From: Crossaster papposus | Taxonomy: Eukaryota; Echinodermata; Asteroidea; Velatida; Solasteridae | NCBI GenBank assembly: GCA_037893245.1 | Contig: JBAIAA010000317.1 | Coordinates: 124,001 to 188,000, forward strand | Direction of reading: 5' to 3' | Length of the DNA stretch: 64,000 bases | Shown: positions 44,466 through 57,043 of the stretch, piece after piece | Position numbering within the stretch: position 1 is the first letter of the stretch | Layout of the letters: each line of letters starts with the position of its first letter | Program-made: the position numbers and the translations under genes | The notes under the pieces: generated by a model | What the model saw: only the letters and a program-made list of their open reading frames with translations | Told to the model about the DNA's origin: nothing | Database searches by the model: none

Positions 44466-45240
44466 GTATTTGTAATGCTTAATCCCAGGCTAATTTTAAC
44501 ATGATGGGCAGTTTATCCAAACTAACCAGGTAAACATGATGGGTTAACAATGAGCTGGCATAATGACCTATATTACCCGGTAAAATTATACCCGGGAAAG
44601 GGTTAACGGTGACCCCGCATAATGACACGGTACCTTCCTGGTCAAAATCAACCTGGAAACGTGATGACCTAACATGAAATGACCCAGTATTCCTCGATCT
44701 GGGTCAAAACCCGGAAACATGTTAACATAGCTAATCCGGCATCTCCGAGTCTGGGTCAAATTTAATCCGGAAACGGGTTAACTATGACATTGCATGAAAT
44801 GACCCGGCACCTCCGGGTCAAAATTAACTTGGAAACGGGTTAACTATGGCTGATCCGGCATCTCTAGTCAAATAAACTGGAAATGTGTTAAGGATGATAA
44901 ATGATTTCATGGATGACCCGGCACCACCGCGTCAAAATTAACCCGAACACGGGTTAAGTAGGGCTGACCCGGCATCTCTCGGTCAAATTTAACCCGGAAA
45001 TGTGTTAACGATGATATTTCATTAAATGACCCGGCACCACCGGGTCAAACTTAACCCGGAAACGGGTTAACTATATGGCTGACCCGGCTTTTCCGGGTCA
45101 ATTTTAACCAGGAAAAGGTTTACCGAAGGCTGACCCGGCACCGGGTCAAGCACAATGACCCTTTTCCGGGTCGTGTTCGCCCGGAATGGGTCAAAAACAA
45201 TTGACCCGGAGTCCGGGTCAAAATTCTGACCCGGAACTTT
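44466..45240. repeat. Right GACCCGG subterminal array
   Basis: Diverged to the left (44466-44700), denser towards 45240. A secondary period of about 130 bp is visible, with 'aacccggaaacgggttaact' and 'tgacccggca(t/c)ctccgggtc' alternating. Partner of the left array. Confidence 0.85.
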
Positions 45241-45300
45241 TAAGAGTGCAGTCGGACTTATACTTCCAGAGATATAGGGCATTGGGAAAAAACGGACCTT

Positions 45301-45942
45301 TATACTTTGAAGCAATTGAAATGTAAAACAAAATTATCTTGGTTCTTTGCTGCAGCCAAAAACAGCCCTTTATTTGACCAAAACAACTTCTTCAAACAAA
45401 TTCAAACACATATATATATATGTCAGTGACCCCACCATGGTATAGCTGCGGGCGGCTCACCAGCGTGATGCCCGACTTTTACTTGGACCTACAGGGTCTC
45501 TTTTTTGGGTTCATCTCAGTGACCCCACTATGGTATACATGCGGGCTACTCACCAGCGTGATGCCCGACTTTTAAATAGACCGACAGGGTCTCTTTTTTG
45601 GGTTCATCTCAGTGACCCCACTTGGACCGACAGGGTCTCTTTTGTGGGTTCATCTCAGTGACCCCACTTGGACCGACAGGGTCTCTTTTTGAGGTTCATC
45701 TCAGTGACCCCACTTGGACCGACAGGGTATCTTTTTACATTTAACTATTATGATTTAACTTCAATGTGATCTTAACACAGATGTGCTGTTCAATCGTCGT
45801 ACGGCTGGATCGAACAATATAATCTCTCGGGGAACAGCAGGAGAGATTGCAAGTCTGTGTAATTTAATATACATACTACCTTTGACTACAAAAGTTTTAC
45901 AAAAACAAACTACTGGCTGTCTGAATCCCGCAATTTAGTTTA
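45301..45942 (+). repeat. Large direct repeat D, copy 1, with ~46-bp minisatellite
   Basis: From 'ttatactttgaagcaattga' to 'gaatcccgcaatttag'. It contains (TA)n, then 'gggcggctcaccagcgtgat' and a few units of 'cagtgaccccacttggaccg acagggtctc'. Matches 46452-47344. Confidence 0.85.
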
Positions 45943-46297
45943 GGCAGACAGCCACTCAGGCCATTTAAGGCGGAATGAAAGGGGAGGAGGTGGGATAACA
46001 AAAGTTTAAACAGTTTTGGTCAACAATTTTTTCTGAGTTGCTGATAGCTGCAACCAAATTGGCGGCCCGAATGCCTCGTGTTCTGGGTTAAATACCAAAA
46101 CTCTTCGGACTGTCTTTTCTTCTCATTGGTCAAGGTAGGATATCTTAAGTTCTACATTGGTCAATCTTACCTATTAATTTGCATATCTACCAGATATAAC
46201 CTTATATGGTAAGGAATTTATTTCCCCCCTTCTTCTTGCGCAACTTTCTAAACGACCAAGCTACGTTTCTTAAAAGTTAAAATATACCCGTCCGAAG

Positions 46298-46328
<31 letters not shown>

Positions 46329-46451
46329 TATTATTGCTGGTTGTGCAATTGTTCAGAACGACCTTAGAAACGTTTTGCCTACGACGCCAAAAGGAGTTTA
46401 GGCTTTATGTGCCCCAAGTATAACGTATTTTATCTTTTATGGATAACATTA
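45943..46451. other. Spacer between direct repeats with poly(G)
   Basis: A run of 27 G or so lies at 46301-46327. No gene recognised. Confidence 0.5.
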
Positions 46452-47344
46452 ATTATACTTGGAAGCAATTGAAATGTAAAACAAACATATCTTGGTTCTT
46501 TGCTGCAGCCAAAAGCAGCCCTTTATTTGACCAAAACAACTTCTTCAAACAAATTCAAACATATATATATATATATATATATATATGAAGGTTCATCTCA
46601 GTGAACCCACCATGGTATAGCTGCGGGCGGCTCACCAGCGTGATGCCCGACTTTTACTTGGACCGACAGGGTCTCTTTTTTGGGTTCATCTCAGTGACCC
46701 CACTATGGTATACATGCGGGCTACTCACCAGCGTGATGCCCGACTTTTAAATGGACCGACAGGGTCTCTTTTTGGGGTTCATCTCAGTGACCCCACTTGG
46801 ACCGACAGGGTATCTTTTTTGGGTTCATCTCAGTGACTCCACTTGGACCGACAGGGTCTCTTTTTTGGGTTCATCTCAGTGACCCCACTTGGACCGACAT
46901 GGTCTCTTTTTTGGGTTTATCTCAGTGACCCCACTTGGACCGACGGGGTCTCTTTTTTGGGTTCATCTCAGTGACCCCACTTGGACCGACAGGGTCTCTT
47001 TCTGGGGTTCATCTCAGTGACCCTACTTGGACCGACAGGGTCTCTTTTGGGGGTTCATCTCAGTGACCCCACTTGGACCGACAGGGTCTCTTTTTTGGGT
47101 TCATCTCAGTGACCCCACTTGGACCGACAGGGTCTCTGTTTACATTTAACTGTTATGATTTAACTTCAATGTGATCTTAACACAGATGTGCTGTTCAATT
47201 GTCGTACGGCTGGATCGAACAATATAATATCTCGGGGAACAGCAGGAGAGATTGCAAGTCTGTGTAATTTAATATACATACTACCTTTGACTACACAAGT
47301 TTTACAAAAACAAACTACTGGCTGTCTGAATCCCGCAATTTAGG
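46452..47344 (+). repeat. Large direct repeat D, copy 2, expanded
   Basis: Same edges as copy 1 ('ttatacttggaagcaattga' ... 'gaatcccgcaatttag'), but the ~46-bp minisatellite has about nine units, against four in copy 1. Sequence diverges immediately outside both edges. Reading these as LTRs was considered and rejected. Confidence 0.85.
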
Positions 47345-48593
47345 CCAAACGCATAGCGTCCCAAGGGAAAGACAGCCCCCAAAACATCACACAACACTCT
47401 ATATTTAGTAGATGTGCGATTATCGCTAGGCGCTATTGTAACTAATTAAGTTCGAACATATGTACATTATAAAAAGGCCGAAATGGCTTGGCACAGGTTA
47501 TCACGGAATATGCGATATCCTAACGTTTCCAAAAATGTATAGTTTAGCAAATATACACAAAAGTGAACGAAACTTTCAATATGTACATTATGAACCTGAC
47601 TATAAGTTCAATTGTCGTTTATAGTTTAGTGGAGCTTTGCCATTAACTGTCTTGTCCCTTCCCAGTATACAAATTCTCATTATAAAATCTGCATCAGCCA
47701 TTTCGATTGATACAAACATACACTTTACTTAAAAATAACAGCATGGAAGGTTTCACAATTCTACAGAATGCTTGGGACTATTATTATTCTCTTACAGCCA
47801 AGTAAGGTTTGTTTTTAATAACCAGAAGAAGGGCACTCTGATAGAGCGCAGGACCTATATATTCATAACAGCCTGCTAAGCCTATAGTTAGCTGCTAAAA
47901 TGGCATCTAGTTTGGATTTCATTACTTTGGATAACATGGTTCTTGTAATACAATTTGAGTTTTGAAAGCCTATTTTTGTTTAGTTCTTTCAATGTTCTAT
48001 TGGATGTGGGGAATCTAGCCCTATGCTTTCCAAGCATCTTTCTTCTTGCGATTGGTCTTTCAATTCATCAATCTTGTCCGCTATAAATAAGTTGTTTTCC
48101 ATCACTATCATTAGCGTTACGTTTCTTCCCTTTACCATGTTTACCTTTAACATCGCCATGCTTGTGTATATTTCAACGCACACATAGGCCTCATGTATCA
48201 AATTTACTGCTGTTCCCTAAATAATATAGCTGCCAACTAGCTGGCAACATTCTTAGCAACGTTTTATGAATACGAAATTAGTTGGTAACCACGGAGCAGC
48301 AAACTACGGATTTAGCGGGCTGCTAAGACCTAGTTGGCTGCTATAAGTTAGCAGGCTTTTGTGAATATCGGCCCAGATATCTGCCCCAATTGCAAAAACA
48401 CGCCCTAACGTTACCAGTTGTCTGGTACATACATCACCCTTAAATAGTAATTAACCCCCAACGGCAACAAAATGTGTTTACAAAAACCTTAAAGTGTTTA
48501 ATTTGAAAATGTAATACAATTGTCTTTACCCAAAGGCTATAATTGTACTATAGTCAACCCACCAAGTTTCGTTATAATCTCTCCAGTACGCAG
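47345..48593. other. Spacer holding a probable MITE
   Basis: At 47850-48374 an inverted pair ('atattcataacagcctgcta' / inverted 'atattcacaaaagcctgcta') suggests a MITE of about 520 bp rich in GCTGCTAAG-type repeats. The rest is featureless. Confidence 0.5.
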
Positions 48594-49007
48594 TAGGGCT
48601 GTGCATCGAAACCGGGTATACCCGAGTACCCGACTGTTGGTGTTAGGAACCGATTCCAGATTATGGAATCAATAGGCAACTTTACAAACATTTGTATCCG
48701 TCAGACGATGAAAGCAAATTGAAAGCAAGTTCTGAATGTCAGTGGTTGGGGAATTTCTAAATAAAACAGGCACAACAGAAACCTCTTTCTTTTTTCTCAA
48801 ATTGATGACGCTCGCGAATTTTCAGTTTACCCCACAAAGTAAAGCTCATTGCAAACAATTGTATCTTGCTGTATTAACTTACTGATGTGGCAGTATTATA
48901 GTTCTATTTAAATTGTGGGTTAGGTTCTTTAACGGGTATCCGGGTACCCTGTTTTTTTGTAATTGGGTACCTGGTTTCCAAAATACCCGTAAATGCACAC
49001 TCCTATA
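48594..49007. mobile_element. hAT-like MITE (414 bp)
   Basis: Left terminus TAGGGCTGTGCATCG, right terminus inverted TAGGAGTGTGCA, with GGGTAC-rich subterminal repeats on both sides. Flanks GTACGCAG (48586-48593) and GTACTCAG (49008-49015) form an 8-bp duplication with one mismatch, as expected for hAT. Confidence 0.65.
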
Positions 49008-49015
49008 GTACTCAG

Positions 49016-50285
49016 TAGTTTTCCTATAATCCTGCTAACAAACAAACAAACACCCCAACACCCCAACAAATGCCATCAAAAACCTATATTCATTGGCGGA
49101 GGTAATAATTATGTATAGTTGGTTTATGTTGTATATTAATTGTAAGCAAATAATGCGTCCCAGAAAATAGATTTTTCAATACAGGCTCTAACCTATATAA
49201 AAAAAACACACCCGGCTCACGTTGAAATATATTAGCAAGGAATCATTGTATTGCAAGGAGTTTTAAATGTCCAAACGGGATCTGCTCTTCAGCAGGCCAA
49301 GATGGTCGGTCAATACTGGTTCTTGACACAGCATCGGCGTGAAATTGTCAAGGGTCTCGTTGCAGTCTCGTATCCCCCCCCCCCCCCCCCCCCCCAGCCT
49401 CCCCCACCCCCCCCCCCCCCCCCCCCCCATATTTCCAGCTTAGATGAGGGATGGGGAGGGAATGTTTGGGTGGAAACAGTTACACAACTAAAGACATTTG
49501 GCGTCGACGAAAACCTCGGTCCTAATTCAATATCGTATCGATTGCTTAGTGACTTCTACTAAAATCCCTCTTGTGGGACGGACACCATGCACTCGATAAG
49601 TACACTCGGTGCATTCCGTCCACACGAAATATTAATTTATTTGCGAGCTAGCATCGAAATCCTTTATTAAATTGCTCTGGTCTCCAATAAAATGTAGATA
49701 GATCTTTACCGAAAAAAATATAATATGTATAAGATTAAAACTGCTACAAACTTCTTAGTGGCTAGAATGTCCTGAAATAATTATGTTGGATAACAGAAAC
49801 ATTGATGTAAATAAACAACACTTTGTTGGTGTTGCTGTATATTTACACAAGTATGCTGTATTTTGACAAAGTGTTCTTGTAAATATATATATTTTTGCAA
49901 CAATTAACCTTAACACATGAACACTACGGACGCGTGATATTTTCAAGGCACACTACCGTAATTCTACGTCCAGGTTCCGTTAAACAAAAAATACGGCGAT
50001 TGTTTAGTATATAATTAAAGATAGACACAACATGCCAAATCCATAAACGGTGATCTTCCCTTGATCACGATAAACTAGGCTAAACTGTGTATACACAGTT
50101 GATGATCATACGTACAATTCTAGGCCCAAATTCATAAAGAGTGCTTAGATCAGCTGCTGTTTATCAAACGTACATGGTTATTGACATACGTATACTGTTT
50201 CAGCACCAATCTTTTTGTTTTCTCTAAATCGTGTATCAAGGCTGCCAGCGCTCCTTAGCAAGCGCATTAAAACGAATTTGTCACT
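49016..50285. other. Spacer with poly(C) tracts
   Basis: Two long C runs at about 49374-49395 and 49406-49428 flank 'agcctccca'. The open frame 49251-49562 reads through them as polyproline and is not taken as a gene. No other feature. Confidence 0.4.
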
Positions 50286-50475
50286 GTCAAATGTTACTGT
50301 AACATGTATTCACTAACCAGAGTTTAAACATGTATTCACTTGTCAAAGTTTAAACATGTATTCGCTTGTCAAAGTTTAAACATTTACTTGTCAAAGTTTA
50401 TACATTTATTCACTTGTCAAAGTTTGAACATTTATTGACTTGTCAAAGTACATTTATTCACAAATTGTCAACGTT
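50286..50475. repeat. ~26-bp minisatellite 'acttgtcaaagtttaaacat'
   Basis: About six or seven units with variable 'gtattc' insertions. GTTTAAAC palindromes recur within it. Confidence 0.8.
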
Positions 50476-51372
50476 TTCTAAATTAACAAATCGAGCAATT
50501 TTGAAACTTTGGACCAATCAATACATGTCCAAGGCAGTTAGTGGAGCACGTGGTATGCCAAGTTAGACATCATTGACTACGAGACCATTCCACGTATTGT
50601 CCTGGTTTGTGGCTTGTCTGGGGCATAATAGGGCATAACACACCCAGGACACGTATCGTAAAAGAGAAGGAGCATGCTCCACTATTTCTGGATCGGCTGT
50701 ATAATGCGCCCTCTCTGACTATGTTTGGAGTATAGCCAATCAGGGAAGTAATAAACACTAATGATATGCAACTTTGGACCAATCAAGGCACAGCTATGTA
50801 TAGTCAGTGCTAGTTTTAGGTCGGAGAATGCACATGTATAATGTGTGTCTCACAGCAAATTGAGCAAGCTGGATACGTTTACCCGCTACAACCCCAACTC
50901 CTGCCCTACGTTTTGGCAAAGTCAAAGTCAAGATCATTTTCTTTCATTCGGCTTCATGTTTCTCGGCTCTGACAGAGTTTGGATTGGAGCAATAATTTGT
51001 CGTTCATTTAACTCTTGTGACATGTTTCGTCAGTGGCTTCAGTGGCGGAATGCATTTTAATAATGGCTTTCCACTCGGCGCAAATCACCCACTCTGAAAC
51101 TTAAACAGGGATGCCCATTTGGCTAATTATTTTGATTAGTCTCGCAGTTGAGCACCGCTAAGTTTGGTTACAATTAGTTGGTGCGATTTACGTAAGCACA
51201 TCGGCATCTGGTTGTTGTACACAACCTAATTGTACTGTGTCTGGCCCTGGGCAATTCCACTGAAAGTAAATGTAGCTGGAAATAAAAGAAAAAGTGGGCA
51301 GATTTATCCTACACATGTTTGAAATGTGCATTTATTGACATGTTACCAAAGTGAAATGCTAATGAAAATGCC
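50476..51372. other. Spacer without recognised gene
   Basis: No open frame with recognisable similarity and no repeat structure was seen. Confidence 0.4.
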
Positions 51373-52057
51373 TTAAAGGTAGGATACACCATTGGTAATT
51401 GTAGGAGTTGTATTTTTCGTAAATATCGTTTAAATGACCTGTCCGATGTTTTACAATCATGGACGTTGAGAAAAGCAAGACAGACGGCGTTCGTTTTCGA
51501 CCGGCGCCGGGCAGTTGTTCTTAAGTAAATATCTAGAGCAATAATTTTGCTGGATGCCTACAAACAAATCAATTTCTTAATAATTTGGTAGTACAATTTT
51601 TCGATATCTGCAAATGTTGTATCCTACAGTTTCGAGTTGTGTACACGTGATAAGGGAAAATGCAAATTTATTTTCTTTAAAAACGCTTTTATTCCACTAC
51701 AAAAACATGTTTTACTGCAAGTATTTTACTTTGTTACTTCAAACTGATTTTAGGCTCTGAATGTGTTAACTTTCGTAATGCTAGTGCTTTCAAGTATTCC
51801 TACTTTTTGTACTATTCCTACTTGTTTTTTGAAATCCCTACAATTTCCTACTTTTTCCGTCCCCCAACTCCGAAAGTCAGGTATTTCCAGCGCTTGCCGG
51901 CCGGCAATAATATTTTCAACGACTGTCGGCGGAAAATCGTTGGAAATTGATTCAAAATTCTGCTTTTCTTGAAAACCACGGCAGGTGCCGTGATTTCACA
52001 GGATGCTTGAAACTAGTTTTGTTTTAAAAGTTTGCAAATGGTGTATACTACCTTTAA
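51373..52057 (+). mobile_element. TTAA MITE copy, broken or composite
   Basis: Starts TTAA-AGGTAGGATACACCATTGG at 51373; a first right-end-like sequence 'gttgtatcctac' lies at 51616-51627 without TTAA, and a second 'atggtgtatactacct-TTAA' ends at 52057. Either the copy holds an insertion of about 400 bp or two copies merged. Confidence 0.65.
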
Positions 52058-55000
52058 TGCTTCTTGTCAGTTTTCTATTCGTTTAGAATGTTTGTTATTC
52101 TGGCACACACTAAGATTTCAAATGTGTTGAATTTGAATGTAATATGTAATACAAACACAATACTGTGATCAATTTATTTGTAATATTTGAATATGTTTCT
52201 GTATGCGCATAATGAAATTAGGTCACTAGTACATGTAACAATACAGTAAAAAAGTACCGGTATGTAGATCACATCTAAATATGCACAGTGATTATGATTA
52301 GGGAGCGAGACACAGGTGAATCTGCCCAGCATCTTTCAGCCAATCACAGTACTCCTTTGTCCAAAAGCTTTTCTTTTCATAAATTGTATTGGTCGCCTAG
52401 CGCCTATATACACCGGAAAGGCTGTTCCAACAACTCTTCACTGACCCCCACCTTTTCTCTGCTCTATACACAACACAACACTTCTGCTTGTTTGAAACAG
52501 AATAGACAAACTACTCTGTGACTTTGTGATGTTTGGAAATCTAACTTAATATACTTATTGGAATGAACTAAAACACCCCCTGTTGTAACCAGAGATTCAG
52601 AACCAAAAAAAAGACTTAGTTGTTGTGTGTCCTGGTTTAAACCTGCACCGAATCGTCCCAGTCTTTATTAAAGTCACGGACAGTCTGAGTTGGCATTCAA
52701 GGTGAAAACAGTCCAGGCAGTCTGATTGAGCTTGCCTATGAACGGTGTGCTTTTGAGTTTGTTGTGACTGTAATCGGATATTTAGGGGGGAGGGGGTTGA
52801 ATCTTGGACTCACTCGTATAAAAATGTACAGTTAGGAAAGGGCCAGGCTTTAAACCATCTGTATGGGATTGGAAGATTGTTCAAATCTTTATGGTGAATG
52901 ATCTCAAATATGTACACTGCACACATCAAAATATAAAGTGCAACTGGATTGGAAACAGTTGGGTTCGAATGTGTGCTGAGATTTAGTCAGCTTTATCTAA
53001 TGATTCTATAGTTTCATGATTAATTTTTGTTTTTGTTTTAGTGTTTTTGTTTTTCCAAATCAGACGTGCGGTGAGGTGCCACTGTGTCGCGTGTCTCAAT
53101 AGCCGCATGTACTGATGACATTGCGTGCTGTTTACCATTACGGGGAAAGGAGTCACTGCCACGGCTTGTATACGTACACTGTACGTACACTCATTTTATT
53201 CGAGAACATAATCTCTGTTTTGTCTGAAGAAGAGTCTAATAACCAGACTACAAAAACAGCAGTTGTTTTCTTTGTTTCTCCAGCACCTATGAACAAAACA
53301 AAATTAAGCAGGTCAGCGTAACAATAATTTGCTTTCAAATATTATTTTAACTCGTACATATTTTATGATCGAGAGCCTAAATAATACTGGTCCATTCACC
53401 ATCACGTGCCTGCCACCGTTGTTACCGTTTGGCAAGCACAAACGAACATTAAAGACAGGTGCTTATCAACTAACCCGATCAAGTTTACTCTCTGTGAATG
53501 ATGTATATTCCGAAAAAAAATATATTTCTAAGATCTCGATTTCAAGATTTGAATTACGTTCAGCTGATTGCAGCTACGCGCATACATCACGCACTGAACT
53601 GGTCAATAACAACGTCCATGTGCTTCTGTGCAACTTTCCAATGCTTCTGCGGGCACCATTCATGGTCTACAAACCAACTACTAACATACATTTCCAATAA
53701 TGCGTCCTGAGACACATCGTTAGAAATGTTAAAAAGTTTTAGTAACGTTAAAATCGAGTAAACCTTCCAACAGTTATTTGGTCGGTTACATTTTGGAAAG
53801 CTGCAAATGTTATACATACTCCGGCTTTAAACGTATTATGCTGAAAAACATGTACACACATTTTAGCTAACATTTCCCCATTTTTGCCAGTTGTAGTAAT
53901 ACAAGTTTTTCTAGGGTTTGAGAGAGCCAAATAGTCACACAAAAATATAAGAAAACTAGCTGTTTGTACGATACTTTCCGTCATGTATCTATTCCATCCA
54001 ACACATTCAACAACTAAGCCAGCCAATTCAAGCACGACACAAACGCCTCTCCGTTCTCAAAAAGACCCTCGTGTGTCCACTGACATGTGACAAATGACAC
54101 ATTTTAACGCCAATGACATACCGGACAGTTTTACCCCCTTTTCCTAATCAAATCATAATGATTCGGTTTTTTCCCTTGCTGTATTTGTTTTAATATGTCT
54201 AGCTAGCTCGTAGTTGGCCGCGCGTTGGCCACATTTTACAGTGTCTAATCCGCTTTACCCAGAGTTTTGTTTTTATATTTATAACTCCTCCAAAAGTAAT
54301 TATCCTCTCCCGCGAGTCACCGTGAATTGATTCACTAAGGTGCAATGTGCTTCATGTATATTTAAGCAAGATGATATAGTTCAGACGTACACAATATCTC
54401 TATGGCGACCACTTGCGGCGCAATATGTTTCTGAGAAGAAGAAAAAAATCAACAACACGTACTCGGCAATTTCACGCAAAAGCGGACATGGCTGCAAAGT
54501 GGACAATTTACAAAATATTCAAAGCTATATTTTAATAACAAATGTGGTGTCAAATGAGAGAGGACAGAGGGATATTTTATTTGGGTGATGTGCTAAAATC
54601 ATGGAATTTTGGAACCTTGTGTTAAAGGGCCACAAGGTCCTCAAATCCCCGAAACTTTATGTTTACTAATACATTTTTAAACATCTGGTTAAAAGGAAAC
54701 CAACCTAATTGTCTTACTGTTCCCGAATAATTACGAACAATAAACGATTGTTTACATCGGACACGACAATGTGTATCGTGCATTGAACGACATGAAAAAT
54801 GTATGCGTACTCTGCGAAGTACGCATACATTCTTCCTGTCGTTTACATCCGATGTACGATACACGTTGTGTGTATGTCCATAAATTACACACAGCACCAA
54901 ACGTGGTTTCTTGCACATCCGCAAAAGGCGAACACCTTTTCCGGCTGGAATCACGGCTACATCCAAACATGCAGCTCGAGTTTGTTGGGGTCAGAAAAAT

Positions 55001-55609
55001 GACCCCTGAAACTCGTTTTACACAAGAATAACACAACACGCTTAGTTTTCAAAGGATGGATGTGTGGATGTTTATATCATGCCCCTTCCAATTAACATCA
55101 TTTTGTTCGAAACGCGTGTTATAGCCCAATTGGGCAATTCCAGGACATATCGATAGTTTATCTTAAACATGCAACATGCTATCGTGAAGTTTTGGAGTTT
55201 AGTGAACTTAGCAACCTCCACAATATCCATAAATCAGTGTAAACTTTGAAGACAATTTAGGTATAATATTTCATTGGATTTTATGTGCTATTTATGCCGA
55301 CATTCGCGCTCTTGCCATCATGCTGTTACCATACGAAACATGTTCAGGTCGGTATCTGTGGGTAGCACACCCTGATATTTCCAGGCTCGGTCGCTCGCTG
55401 CGAGTGTTTATCCGTCATCCGTTTTGATACCGGAGAAAACGTTGCGTGTATACACGGCATCCGACGCAAACTACGAAAAGGGTTTGTTCTTGTATTGTAT
55501 TGACATGTCATTATAGTACATGTAGTAATAACCTTTAACAAAAATGTGTTTAATACAATAAACGTGTATGTTATTTGCACTTATAATATGAAATTCGTGT
55601 CCATTTAAG
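52058..55609. other. AT-rich spacer, one hairpin
   Basis: Positions 53240-53335 repeat the segment of 5575-5665. A hairpin with outer arms 'gtgtatcgt' and perfect core ATGTATGCGTACT / AGTACGCATACAT lies at about 54765-54870. No gene recognised. Confidence 0.4.
54765..54870. repeat. Hairpin with AGTACGCATACAT stem
   Basis: Core stem of 13-15 bp with a loop of about six bases, extended by imperfect arms of about 35 bp ('gtgtatcgtgcattgaacga' against 'gtgtatcgtacatcggatgt'). Confidence 0.7.
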
Positions 55610-55888
55610 TATCACGTTGTTTGCAAGGAATTCCCCAAACATGCATCTTTCAGACGCACATTTTGAAGACCTTCACCATTTGAACATTTACCATCGCCGG
55701 ACGATAAGAACCACCCCGACGACGGTTGAAAACGAACGCCGTTTTTTGTCTTGTTTGTTCTTAACATCCATGATTGTAAAACTTTGGACATGTCAGTTAA
55801 ACGATATTTACTATAAAATACAACCCTAAAACCCACCCATGCATGCTAATTCAAGCAATTACCAATATGTGTACTATCCTACCTTTAA
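55610..55888 (-). mobile_element. TTAA MITE copy in reverse orientation
   Basis: Right edge 'actatcctacct-TTAA' at 55888, with 'gcaattaccaatatg', 'aacatccatgattgtaaaac' and 'gaacgccgttttttg' in reverse. The distal end near 55610 is lost or diverged. Confidence 0.75.
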
Positions 55889-57043
55889 TTATTTACAGCA
55901 AATAATATTTTGAACAGTAATGTCCTTGGTTACTTTGTTTATACTTGCAAAAAGTATACGTCTGACTTTCCTTTTCAATAGTCTTCAAGCTGTGTAATTA
56001 CCAGTATTAAGAAACTTTCCAAAATGAGCCTGTAATGACAGAAACACATTATAATTCATTGTTTCATAGCGGTCTTTTCGGTTATCCACAGTTGATGCTT
56101 GTGTGACAAAAACATATTTATATGTATAGGTCATTAATGATGGCCAAGGGTGGGATTTGTCCAACGGAAGACAAGCAGAGTCCCGAAGCTTTATTATTTA
56201 TCATTGTCATATTTACATTGGAAATCCAAAGAAGGAATCAAGTTCAAGAGTCCATTTTTAGTGTTATCGGTGCACATAATGAATGTATCATGCTCGTTTG
56301 ACCAAAATTCACAAATGTATCTTCTTCACGGAACCTTTATATCTTATTATTGTATACAAGGGCAATTTGGGGTCGTATCGTATAGTCCGACGCCTCCTAA
56401 GTCCGACGGCCAATAAGTCAGACATTTTGAAATTACGAGGCGTCGGATTTATGAGACATCGGACTTAAAAGGATGGATTAGTGGATTAGTATGAATAGCA
56501 AATATTGTTGCGCTCGCCTGTTAAAAGTGTTGGTATTACCTTGTGTTTTTGTGATGCTTATAGTCTGAGAGTTTTAATTAATGTTCCACTGTTCAACCTT
56601 TTTAGAGTAAAGAAGGCGGCATATTTTACCTGTTGGTTCTTCTCTTAGGAAAACTCCCGTTCCTCCTTCTTTATTTAATTTGAAATGTATGTGCACAATG
56701 TGTTCAGCTGGGAGGTGAGTGTTCAGAAACTGCATTCCGTTGGGTACACTTGTCGGCCAGTCTCTTTTGTGCTCACTCAAAACTGCTCCTACTCTGAAAT
56801 TGTTGAAAACCACATGCTCCACGGTGAGATTTCTATATTGCCCGACGGGTTGAACAAACAAGTGTAAACAATACCATGAAAGGGAATAAATTGAGCCCTG
56901 GGCCTAACTGGTTGTTCGCGCAGCCTTGCCAACCAAACGCATTGATGTGTCTATGGCGATTTGTTTTAATAATTTATTTTCCCGAGATACTGGCGAATGA
57001 GCAAGAGCTGCCAGGAGGGTTCTAAGACAAAAAAGGGGCATAT
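55889..57043. other. Spacer without recognised gene
   Basis: A small cluster of 'aagtccgac' and inverted 'gtcggactt' motifs lies at 56380-56465. Nothing else recognised. Confidence 0.4.

Larger units (their letters stand above)
33955..45248. mobile_element. 11.3-kb CACT-ended element with GACCCGG subterminal arrays
   Basis: The left end CACTCTTAAAA(ATCC)CGGGTCAGA at 33955 and the right end, its inverted copy finishing TTTTAAGAGTG at 45248, form a terminal repeat of about 24 bp with two or three mismatches. CA follows on both outer sides (33953-33954, 45249-45250), a possible 2-bp duplication. Inside both ends lie dense arrays of GACCCGG/CCGGGTC in both orientations (33963-34395 and about 44530-45240). 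Short CACT termini plus subterminal repeat arrays recall EnSpm/CACTA-like transposons. No transposase of that type was found; the only gene inside belongs to element 1. I favour a non-autonomous CACT element that received element 1, but one composite transposon is not excluded. Confidence 0.65.

Noticed and set aside
45301-47344. Direct repeats read as LTRs of a short retroelement
   Set aside because: They hold a minisatellite, do not start TG or end CA, have no primer-binding site or coding sequence between them and differ mainly in unit number.
49251-49562. 103-codon frame with polyproline
   Set aside because: It depends on two poly(C) runs whose lengths are uncertain and has no recognised domain.
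54752-55039. Minus-strand frame with SSCMFGCSRDSSRKRC, considered a THAP-like zinc finger
   Set aside because: Only one or two cysteines fit, the rest of the THAP signature is missing, and the stretch overlaps a hairpin repeat.
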